The notes below the pieces were generated by a model. It had not been told where the DNA came from. It was given only the letters and a program-made list of their open reading frames with translations, and made no database searches. A stretch of DNA of 24,840 nt. Source: CAJBLF01 sp041679065 (GTDB taxonomy: Bacteria; Patescibacteriota; Gracilibacteria; Absconditabacterales; Absconditicoccaceae). This document shows positions 8,085-16,294 of this stretch, in pieces. Where the stretch lies: assembly GCA_041679065.1 (NCBI GenBank), contig JBBABI010000008.1, positions 1 to 24,840 on the forward strand, in the 5' to 3' direction. Numbering within the stretch: position 1 is the first letter of the stretch; each line of letters opens with the position of its first letter. The translations under genes and the position numbers were made by a program.

Positions 8085-9929
8085 ATGGGAACAATTGTAG
8101 ATCATTTCAAAGAGCATCATCAGAAATATCTTTTCGGGATATTCGGCGGTTTTGCTGTAATCAAAACTATACTTGTTTTTATCACCTGATTTGGTGTGGG
8201 AATATCTACATACTATTATAGTAGTTTTGCTGATCAGGAAAGCTGATGTGTCATGACGGGACAGTATTACACTGGTGAATATCAAGAGTGTGTCACTACG
8301 TGATGATATCTTACGTGAGGACAGGAAGAATGTACTACGATCCAAGAATGATATTATACTGGAGGCACATTGGATGAAAGTGGCAATCTGGTAGATCAAA
8401 CCTATGTAGACCCAATTGAAGATTGTATATTTACGGGACAATATTATACCGGAGAGTATGAAGATTGTGTTACTACTTGATGATATCGGACTTGAGGAAT
8501 ATTGTCTTGTCCAGATGATGTTTGAGTATTGTCTTGAGGTGATGATATATGCTGAAGTGGCGATATCCAATGGATAACCACTTTGTCTGGCTCTCTGGTG
8601 AGATGAACAATCCCTTTGCAGCTATCTTATCTTACTGATGATTGTGTATCTACACCATTGACGATTCAACTTTGGGATCATAACCAGCAGTGGGTCTCTA
8701 TAGCTACCATGAGCTCTTGAGCTACAGGTACTACCTTCAATTCCTTCTTGCTTTCTGGTATTACAAATGCTTCATGATTGGTGACTTCTGGTTTCTATCA
8801 TGTCACTGGAAGCTGATCATATCTCTATACATGAATAGCGACTGGTTTGTATAATACTTTTTGGTCTGGATATCAAATGAGAATCGTTGCTGAACAACAA
8901 GTCCTGGCTACGTGATGAATCTTTACCGTAGATAATAAAATTCCTACATTGACAGGTATTCAGCTTACCTCATCTGGTGCAGTTTCCTGATATGTGCATG
9001 TGGATGATGAGGTGCAATTGGATTTCATTGCTAGTGAAGATCTTGTGAATGTGGTAGTAACTATTGCTGGAGCTACTGCTGATTTCCATGACGAGGATCG
9101 ACCATTGTATAGTTATACACAAACCTTAACTTCTTCACATAATAAAGGAAAACTTCTTTATACTATTAGATATGCTGATGCAGCAGGAAATACGTGATTA
9201 GTCAGTGGTACGGGTACATTGACCTTTGATGTTACGGCCCCTGTACTTTCTTGATTGAATGTAACGGGAACCTTGACCTGACTTACCTTATCCTTTGTGA
9301 CAGATGAATTGTCTCGTTCTACGTTTCAATATCAGAGAGTGGGAAATGCACCCATAATCTTATCATGAATAACATATCAAACCGGACATAGTTATCTATT
9401 CTCTGGTGTGCAAGCTAATACAGTATATGCATTCAGATTATCTATACAGGATGTTATCTGAAATATCGCCAATTATTCTTGATCATTCCTTATAAATTCC
9501 AGTGGGGTCATCGATGTTGATTATACGGCAATAGATAATGGTACTATATGAACAGGAGATTTGATCGTTTCTGGCAGTACGATGAAGGAGGAAATAACGA
9601 GGTTTAATCAATGTAAATTAGCGCTTACCTATACTCCCATCACATTAACTATTGATAGGAAAGAGTATGTTTTACAAATGCCTGAATTTAGAAAAACATA
9701 TGTCAAACAAATCGTAAATGCATTTACTTTGTTTATCATGGATAAAGTGGAAAAGAAAGTCAGATTAACTGATGCCGATATAACTGAAATCACTAAAAAA
9801 TTCAATAACTTCCTTATTATCCTGAAATTGATCAGGGATGATGATAATTCTTGTAAGCAGAATCTTTCTAATTATCACATTACGCAATTTGTAAGTGTGA
9901 TGAATGAGTATAAAATCGACTTAAAATAG
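8085..9929 (+). CDS. membrane-anchored surface protein with 14-residue Cys/Gly/Tyr repeat and Ig-like region
   Basis: A 614-residue protein assembled across about 27 UGA codons, the most in the window, several as UGA-UGA pairs. Residues 16-41 form a single hydrophobic segment after a cytoplasmic-type start, so it is probably an N-terminally anchored protein with the rest outside. Residues 55-83 and 114-142 are two copies of a Cys-rich block with Cys exactly every 14 residues (55, 69, 83 and 114, 128, 142). The unit is roughly C-x-x-T-G-x-Y-x-T-G-x4. Residues about 280-480 are Thr/Ser/Gly-rich beta strands with Ig-like signatures (YADAAGNTGLVSGTGTLTFD, then VTAPVLSGL). The last 110 residues are charged and helical, with no anchor motif. 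I do not recognise a named family. Adhesion or envelope function is inferred from architecture. Confidence 0.8.
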
Positions 9930-9962
9930 AATGAATAATTAACAATGAACGATGAACAATGG
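9930..9962. repeat. AATGAACAATGAATAATG-type repeat, intergenic copy
   Basis: AATGAATAATTAACAATGAA followed by CGATGAACAATGG, then GTGGAG and a T-run. The same words recur inside genes at 11880, 12385 and, inverted, at 10018-10046. Here it lies just after the stop of the surface protein gene. Confidence 0.7.
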
Positions 9963-9996
9963 TGGAGTTTTTTTCTGTATAAAAAAGACACATACA

Positions 9997-10431
9997 TTAC
10001 TTTAGTCCTGCAAAGGATTCATTGTGCATTATTCATTGTTCATTGGAAACGGTAACGTCTCTCTCTGTTTCTGAAATTTTTTCAATCGTCACAATAGCAT
10101 ATGATGATAATCATAATTTCTCAATATGCTTAGGCCATTCGATGACGATATGGTCGTATTCTTGTATCTGTGCAATGATGCCTTTCTCTACAAGCTGGCT
10201 GTATTCTGTAATCCTATACATGTCGATGTGAAGAAGTTTGGATCCGTGGGTGTGCAGATATGCGTAGGTAGGACTCTGAACGTGATTCTCATTCAGTCCT
10301 AATCCTTTGGCGAATCCTTTGGCGAGCAAGGTTTTCCCTGCTCCGAGTTCTCATTGCAATAATAAAATCTTATACTCTTTAGCTAGTTGTTTTCCAAATT
10401 CTACCATGGCTTCTGTGGAAGATATTTTCAT
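9997..10431 (-). CDS. tsaE: tRNA threonylcarbamoyladenosine biosynthesis ATPase TsaE
   Basis: A 144-residue P-loop ATPase that works with TsaB and TsaD to make the t6A modification next to tRNA anticodons. The Walker A region is GELGAGKT at residues 27-34, where Gly27 is a UGA codon. The family motifs QSPTYAYLH (for SPTF), HIDMYRI (for HxDxYR) and IEWPKH (for EWxE/P) follow in order. I start at ATG 10431 (MKISSTEAMVEFGKQLAKEY), which gives the usual family length. A longer frame to 10584 runs through a hairpin repeat and is unlikely. A UGA at 10111-10113 is read through, and the frame ends at TAA 9997-9999. The last 16 or so residues (SNEQGIMHNESFAGLK) are encoded by an intergenic-type repeat. 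No partner tsaB or tsaD lies nearby. Confidence 0.92.
10018..10046 (-). repeat. AATGAACAATGAATAATG-type repeat inside the 3' end of tsaE
   Basis: On the minus strand it reads CAATGAACAATGAATAATG followed by CACAATGAAT. It encodes NEQGIMHNE near the TsaE C-terminus, using one UGA as glycine. It is inverted relative to the copy at 9930-9962, which lies 55 bases away. Confidence 0.75.
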
Positions 10432-10479
10432 AGGGGAATATGTTGAATAGGTAAAAAGTTGTATTTTTTTGCCTCCGGC

Positions 10480-10518
10480 ATTTTTTACTTTTTGTCTTGA
10501 TACAAAAAGTAACAAAAA
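10480..10518. repeat. long A/T hairpin between tsaE and the exonuclease gene
   Basis: TTACTTTTTGT (10485-10495), loop CTTGAT, ACAAAAAGTAA (10502-10512): an 11-base perfect stem. It extends by T-run/A-run pairing after one mismatch. The symmetrical T and A runs would suit a two-way terminator, but the two flanking genes diverge from here, so a mobile repeat remnant is more likely. Confidence 0.55.
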
Positions 10519-10641
10519 AATCAAGTCGCCATCAAATAGTCTTATATTCTGTTTGTCCCTTTGTGTTGGATATTTCTTGTCCACGCCTGATGACTATGTT
10601 TTCGGATTGTGATGTCGACGGCTTTTGATATCAAAAATATA

Positions 10642-10669
10642 TTGCAACGATTGCTGAATTGGCTATAAG
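10642..10669 (+). promoter_or_regulatory. sigma70-type promoter of the 5'-3' exonuclease gene
   Basis: TTGCAA (10642-10647), a 16-base spacer, TATAAG (10664-10669). Transcription would start near 10676, about 24 bases before the GTG start at 10700. Confidence 0.55.
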
Positions 10670-10699
10670 ATTCTTGATTTTAGTTCTTAATGTATTTAC

Positions 10700-11587
10700 G
10701 TGAAATTATTCATCATTGATTGATCATGATTCCTTTATAGAGCCTATTACGCATTTCCTCCATTGACAGATAAAGATGGGCATAATGTCAATGTCGTCTA
10801 TGGATTTTTTCGTATGCTGTTCAAAGTGTTTCAGGAGAAGCCTGATTATCTCGTCATTACTTGGGATTCCCCTGTTAAAACGCTAAGACATGAGGTATAT
10901 GCGGAATACAAAGCGAACCGCAAAAAGATGGATGATGATTTCAAGCATCAGATTCCACTGACTAAAGCTATCGTTCAAGAGGTGGGGATTCCTAATTTGA
11001 CCGTAGATACCTATGAAGCTGATGATATCATCGCAACGCTAGTGAAAGCACATAAAAATATTCCGGATCTGGTGATAGATATCTATTCTTCGGATAAGGA
11101 TCTCAAACAGCTTCTAGATGTGAATGTCTTTGAAGTCGATCCCATCAAAGCCATCAGAGTCGATACCAAAAATTTTCTTCAAGAATTTCTTTTTGAACCG
11201 ATCTATATCCTTGATTATCTTGCTTTGGTAGGCGATAGTGCTGATAATATCAAATGAGTCCCGGGTATCGGTCCCAAGCAAGCTTCAGACCTGATTAAAA
11301 AATATAAAACCATTGATGGTATCTATGCGCATATCGATGAGATATCATGAGGATTGCAGCAGAAGCTTATTGAAAATAAAGAAGCTGCATATACGTGCAG
11401 GGATCTGATAGCATTAAAAGATGTTCCTTCGATGGCTGGGCAGCAATTGTCTTCATTCGCTTTATCTATGGATTTCGAAGCATATAAGAAAGTGCTGGTC
11501 AAGGAATATGGATTCAATTCCTTTGAAAAGACGGTAGATGAATTGAAGAAGAAGATTCAGAATCCTGTGCAGATGGGATTATTTTAG
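10700..11587 (+). CDS. stand-alone 5'-3' exonuclease (PolA N-terminal domain type)
   Basis: A 295-residue flap/5' nuclease, equal in length to the exonuclease domain of DNA polymerase I but with no polymerase domain. It would remove RNA primers and flaps. It starts at GTG 10700, because a TAA lies 12 bases upstream in frame and MKLFIIDGSGFLYRAYYAFP matches the family N-terminus. Acidic metal-binding motifs are visible in order: IIDG, TWDSP, YEADDIIATL, YSSDKDLKQLL and GDSADN. The helix-hairpin-helix DNA-binding turn GVPGIGPKQA follows. Four UGA codons encode glycine, two in DGSG and one as the first Gly of GVPGIG. A longer polA fusion is excluded by the TAG after QMGLF. It is probably transcribed alone from its own promoter. 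Confidence 0.93.
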
Positions 11588-11589
11588 AA

Positions 11590-11710
11590 CCGTTATTCCG
11601 GCGTTAAGGTTTGCAGTCCCACATTCCCGGGGTAAACTGGAATCTAAATTATCTTAATGTGGGTTCCGGTTGCATCCCGGCAGGCCGGGAAATAACACCG
11701 GAACGACAAT
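11590..11710. repeat. palindromic intergenic element, copy 3
   Basis: The ends are inverted: CCGTTATTCCGG at 11590 against CCGGAACGACAAT ending at 11710. Inner inverted words are CCCACATT (about 11618) and AATGTGGG (about 11656), and there is a GC hairpin CCCGGCAGGCCGGG. The plan and ends match the copies at 658 and 6127. A possible promoter (TTGCAG at 11611, 16 bases, TAAACT at 11633) lies within it and could drive the glycan operon, but this is weak. Confidence 0.6.
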
Positions 11711-11734
11711 ATTATTTATCCGTGCGATCTCTTT

Positions 11735-12961
11735 ATGGAAAAAATACATGTCATTAAATTTGTCCCGTATTTCCCGCCTCATAAGTGAGGTCTGGAGTCT
11801 CATGTACAGGAACGAAGCAAATGGCGAGTGAAGAAGTGATATGGAGAACTGATTAATGTGACGACACCCATGGCGCAGAAATGAATAATGAATAATGAAC
11901 AATGAATAATGTCGGAGGGTGAATATATTTTTTATAAAAATACAAAAATCTGATACAGAGTCGATTGATATCAGGTAGTTGTATTGGATGCATTTGATCT
12001 GATTCCGGTATTTCCATTTCCTAAATTTTGGACCAAGAAATTTTGGACCACTATTTCGTATCTGAGAGGACAAATCAAACAGTACGGGAAAAAACATACG
12101 CTCATACATACGCATACCAGATTTTTTCTGACGTCATTAGTTGGTGGGATTTTCGCTAAATGCAATGGAGTGAAATGGATACATATGGAACATGGAAGCG
12201 ATTATGTGAAGCTTGCAAGCAAGTGCAAGAGCATGATCGCCTATCTGTATGACCAGACGATTTGAAGATATGTTTTCAGGTGCAGTGATATGGTGATCGG
12301 AATCAGCGCCGGATGCCAGAGATTTGCGAATAAGTTTACTAATAAAAAAATTCCGGTAATTCATAGATGAATGGAATTTAAGGGAATGAATAATGAACAA
12401 TGAACAATGAATAATGATGGTGGGCTTTGAAATATAGTGATTGGGTTTGTGGGGAGAGTGGTAAAGCTGAAAGGATTGGATTTATTGATAGAGGCTTTTC
12501 ATAATTTACGCAAACAATATAAAAATTTGACTTTGGAGATTGTGGGGGATGGTGATCAGTTGGACGAACTCTGTAGCAAGGTGCAGAATCTTTGATTGCA
12601 GAACCAAATATCTTTCTTATGATTCAAAGATAAATCATACATAGCGAATGAATTTCTTCCTCATGTAGATATTGTCGTCAATCCAAGTTATCAAGAGTGA
12701 TTACCAACAAGTGTTTTGGAGTGACTTCTTTCTACATGTGTCGTGGTGGCTACCAATGTCGGAGGTACTCCTGAGATATCAGATCAGAAAGATTTGATAT
12801 TGGTGGAGAAAGGAGATATTTCGTCCTTACAAAAAGGTTTGGAATATGCTATTCAGAATCATGAAAAATTAAAATGATTATCATATGGGCAGGTGAAGGA
12901 GCGTTTTGACTGGAATAAGAGTATAGAGAAGTATTATGAGGTTTATAAAGGAATATTTTAA
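11735..12961 (+). CDS. GT4-family glycosyltransferase with two repeat insertions
   Basis: A 408-residue retaining glycosyltransferase of the GT-B fold, cytoplasmic, acting on a nucleotide-sugar donor. The N-terminus has the family's FVPYFPPHKGGLESHV glycine loop (one Gly by UGA). The second domain opens with IVIGFVGRVVKLKGLDLLIE, continues with EIVGDGDQLDEL, and has the donor-site NPSYQEGLPTSVLEGL and VATNVGGTPEI motifs. The Gly of EG and the last Gly of LEGL are UGA. Two AATGAACAATGAATAATG-type repeats lie inside: residues 49-58 (KGIMNNEQGIMS), extending into an atypical stretch to about 73, and residues 217-230 (GMNNEQGTMNND). The second falls exactly in the linker between the two Rossmann domains. 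It is the first gene of an eight-gene run, 19 bases before the methyltransferase. The acceptor sugar cannot be told. Confidence 0.9.
11880..11910 (+). repeat. AATGAACAATGAATAATG-type repeat inside the glycosyltransferase gene, copy A
   Basis: AATGAATAATGAATAATGAA followed by CAATGAATAAT. It is read in frame as GIMNNEQGIM with two UGA codons as glycine. Downstream GGAGGG and T/A runs echo the GGTGGAG-T-run that follows the intergenic copy at 9930. Confidence 0.85.
12385..12417 (+). repeat. AATGAACAATGAATAATG-type repeat inside the glycosyltransferase gene, copy B
   Basis: AATGAATAATGAACAATGAA followed by CAATGAATAATGA and then TGGTGGG. It is read in frame as MNNEQGTMNND with one UGA as glycine. 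It lies in the interdomain linker of a GT-B enzyme. Confidence 0.85.
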
Positions 12962-12980
12962 ATTATTACTGATATACATA

Positions 12981-14078
12981 ATGTTTTTATCGCATTTGGA
13001 TTTTCTGACAGATCCTGTAAACCAAGAAAAACTTGATATCATCGTTTTTGAACATGAGTGAGATCATATCGTCCATGGAGAGCTTTTTTCGAGCCAGAAT
13101 GCTTATCCGATAATCGGTGGAGTTCCAAGATTATTGGTAGGCGAACTCAAGAAAGATCTATTACAAAAAAAATATGCGTTCTTTGATCTTTTTAAGGATA
13201 AATTGAGTGATAAACTGAAACATGAATGGCAGCATGCGATTAAAGAGATTGAGAATCTGGATGCATTTATGCGTCATCAGAAGAAGACATCAGAAAGTTT
13301 CGCTTTTGAGTGGAATAATATCTACAAGGAGAATGATTTTGAAGAAAAGAATTTCTTACACTTCCTCGGATGATATATCTGAAAAGATGATATTAAGAAT
13401 AAGGTAATCCTGGATGTTGGATGCGGATCATGAAGGTTTGTAAAGATGGCTGCAGTGATCGGAGCGAAGGTCTCTATCGGTGTCGATGTTTCCGAAGCAG
13501 TGGACTTTGCCTATGCATTAAATAAGCATCTGGATAATGTGTTTATCGTGCAATGAGATATCTACAATCTTCCATTTCTGCATAATATAGAGATAGTGCA
13601 GTCGATATGAGTGCTGCATCACTTACCTGATCCTCAATGATGATTTACTGCTATAGCCCAGAAAGTTATCCAACCAAACGGACATATGATTGTGTGGCTT
13701 TATGCTAGAAAAAATAATCGTAGAGCGCTCTATCTCTATGAACCGGTGAGATATATTACTAGGCACATGAATAAAAAACTACTTATGTTCTTGTGTCATA
13801 TCCCTGCATTGATAGTCCATGGAATCAATTACTTTACTAGATTTATCGCTTGGTTAGGATTCAAGGGGGCCGTCAAAAAAATGCCTTTCTATTATTACAT
13901 AAATTTCCCTTACAATATGAAACACAATGATGCTTTTGATGTCTTAGCTACGCCAAAGAGCAATTATTATTATGCTGAAAATATCCAGAAGCGGTTTGAA
14001 GAGGCTTGATTGAAACACATTCAATGAAAATATCTTCATGAAGCTGGATTGACGTTTATCTGAATGTATGAGAAATAG
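12981..14078 (+). CDS. class I SAM-dependent methyltransferase with Trm112-like N-terminal region
   Basis: A 365-residue protein. Residues 1-55 resemble a Trm112-type domain (LDFLTDPVNQEKLDIIVFE, later NAYPIIGGVPRLL) but without the usual zinc cysteines. The SAM-binding motif I is VILDVGCGSGRFVKMA near residues 140-155, where the second Gly of GSG is UGA. An acidic IGVDVSEA and a motif IV-like SIGVLHHLPDP follow. The C-terminal third contains hydrophobic and basic helices (for example LLMFLCHIPALIVHGINYF) that may contact the membrane. About a dozen UGA glycines split it under the standard code. It lies between two glycosyltransferases in one run, so it probably methylates a sugar or lipid-linked intermediate. 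This substrate is inference. Confidence 0.85.
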
Positions 14079-14080
14079 AT

Positions 14081-15157
14081 ATGCAAAAGAAACACGTTTA
14101 TTTTCTTATTAATTCACTTGAATGAGGTGGGGCTGAAAGGGTAGTCACTAATTTTGCTAATATCGCGATTAAGGAATGAAAGGAGGTATATATCATAACG
14201 CTTAAATCTATTAGTTTTTATGATTTGCCAAAATGAGTCCATCATATCCCGTTATCTAATATAAAAAATAATTTTCTTATGTTTTTATTGATCCCTCGGT
14301 ATGTTTGGAAATTCAGAAATATACTAAGAAAATATCACCTCTTTGAGTGAATGAGTCTTTTGGAGATAGCTAACTTCGTGCATATCTTAGCAAAAAAAAG
14401 ATCTACGATTTCATTCAGGACACATATAAGCGTCTTCAAGTGAGTGTTCGGACTCCTCCAGAGAGTGATGATAAAGATTCTCTATCCTAGGGCTTGAACC
14501 ATCGTGGTCAATTCACTTGAAAATAAATACGATCTCGCTGAATATCTCCACGTTCCTGAGGAAAAGATAATAGTCATCTATAATCCTATAGATAAAGAGA
14601 GGATTGAGAAGATGAAATCTGAAGAGATATCCGAGGAGTTGAAAAACAAGATACAAGGAAAGAGGGTTCTTATCACGACGGGAAGATTGGTAGGAAAAAA
14701 ATGATTCGGCAACAAGAATCACAATAAGATCATCCTGGCTTTGAAAACGGTTTATGATACTGTCGACAAGAATCGGATATATCTGATAATCGGAGATTGA
14801 CCAGAAAGACCGAGTTTGGAAAAACTTGTACATAGTCTATGATTACAGGACAATATCGTATTCCTATGAATGCAGAAAAACATCTTCAAATATCTCAATG
14901 TAGCTGATGTGTTTCTCTATGCTTCAGAGGTGGAGGGATTTCCAAATGTACTTATAGAAGCGAAAGAAGTGTGACTACCGATCATCACTTCAGACTTCAA
15001 GAGCTGAGCAAAAGAGGTTATTCTGTGAGAATATACCAAAGATATTTGAAAAAATGTTCACTATCCTTATCAAGGTAAATATTGAACCTTATTGGACTTG
15101 AATGATTATCAAGATCAGTTTTTAGAGACTTACAAAAAAATGTTTATATCCTGTTAA
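14081..15157 (+). CDS. GT4-family glycosyltransferase
   Basis: A 358-residue GT-B glycosyltransferase. The N-terminus, YFLINSLEGGGAERVVTNFA (first Gly by UGA), is the acceptor-side glycine loop typical of GT4 enzymes. VNSLENKYDLAEYL and VIYNPIDKERI mark the end of the first domain. The second contains ITTGRLVGKKGFGNKNH, IIGDGPERPSLEKL, ADVFLYASEVEGFPNVLIEA and GLPIITSDFKSGAKEVI, the donor-binding E-x7-E region. More than a dozen UGA codons serve as Gly, many in these motifs. It starts 2 bases after the upstream stop (TAG-AT-ATG) with no Shine-Dalgarno motif, so translation is probably coupled. It ends at TAA 15155-15157. The sugar transferred is unknown. Confidence 0.92.
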
Positions 15158-15187
15158 TATGATGCTATTTATAATTTAATTTTTCTG

Positions 15188-16294
15188 ATGAAAATTTTCT
15201 TGATAGTATGAGCTAGACCGAATTTTATGAAGGTTGCCCCTATAATTTCAGAAATTAGGAAACATAATGATATCGAATATAAACTTATCCATACCTGACA
15301 GCATTTTGATAGAAATATGTCGGACAGTTTTTTTGAAGATTTATGATTACCCTATCCGGACATCAATCTTAATATCCATTGAGGATCTGTGCCGGAACAG
15401 ATAGGAAGGATAATGATAGAATTTGATAAGCTGTTGCAGGAGGAAATACCTGATTATGTCCTTGTGGTTTGAGATGTGAATTCTACGGTTGCTTGCGCTT
15501 TGACAGCAAAACAGAATTGAATAAAGGTTGTCCATGTCGAAGCCTGATTGAGATCTTTCGATCAACGTATGCCTGAAGAGATAAATAGAATATTGACCGA
15601 TAGGATATCGGATTTTCTGTTTATCACTGAAAATTCCTGAATCGTCAATCTAAAAAACGAATGAATCACTCGTGGAGTCCATCTTGTGTGACATGTAATG
15701 ATCGATTGCCTGATACATAATCTATCGAAAATAGATGCAAAGGATACTATAGCCTGATTCTGATTGGAAAAATGAGGCTACTGTCTGATCACCTTACATA
15801 GGCCCTCAAATGTAGATACGAAAGAAGATTTAGAGAAGTATATTGCGTATTTCAATAAAATAGCTCAGAAAATTAAATTATTCTTACCGTTACATCCCAG
15901 GACCAAAAATAATATAGAAAAATTCGGCTTGTCCGACTATCTGCATAATGAACGTATCGTTGTTACATGACCCTTGGGATATATCGATTTCATCAATCTC
16001 GTTAAAAATAGTGCGTTTGTCCTGACGGATAGTTGAGGGATACAGGAGGAGAGTACGTACTTGCACATACCTTGTCTCACTATGAGAAAAAATACGGAAA
16101 GGCCAGTTACCTGTGAGATATGATCCAATACTTTGGTTTGAGATGATTTTGATGTCATAGATAGGTATATAGACGATATTTTATCCTGAACATATAAACA
16201 ATGAGCGATACCGCCTCTTCGAGATGGGAAAGCTGCCGAAAGAATACTTGCCATACTTTTAGAGGATTATCTTAATGCATGAAAATACGAATAG
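15188..16294 (+). CDS. wecB: UDP-N-acetylglucosamine 2-epimerase (non-hydrolysing)
   Basis: A 368-residue cytoplasmic enzyme that interconverts UDP-GlcNAc and UDP-ManNAc for surface polysaccharide. The full family signature is present: IVGARPNFMKVAPI at the N-terminus, HTGQHFDRNMS, VVGDVNSTVA, VVHVEAGLRSFDQRMPEEIN (catalytic Glu residues), ITLHRPSN (His), LPLHPRT, LTDSGGIQEE and TERPVT. Of 28 glycines I count 20 UGA and 8 GGN, including the Gly of GDVN and EAGLR and the first of DSGG. Those positions are almost invariant in the family, which makes this gene the cleanest proof of the code. Its end overlaps the next start by 16 bases (ATG 16279). Length is normal. Confidence 0.97.

Noticed and set aside
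8073..8570. Minus-strand 165-residue frame over the Cys-repeat region
   Set aside because: It is the complement of the UGA-rich repeat of the surface protein (TCA runs read as Ser) and extends across that gene's promoter-proximal region. No motif was seen.
10432..10584. N-terminal extension of TsaE to 10584
   Set aside because: The extension is encoded by a hairpin repeat and an A/T-rich leader, while the family N-terminus fits ATG 10431.
11654..12115. Minus-strand 153-residue frame over the glycosyltransferase start
   Set aside because: It crosses a palindromic element and the antisense of a well-supported gene, with no motif.
15188..16294. UGA as selenocysteine or as tryptophan
   Set aside because: The UGA sites align with conserved glycines (EAGLR, DSGG, SGGLDSS), far too many for selenocysteine, and UGG is used for Trp in the same genes.
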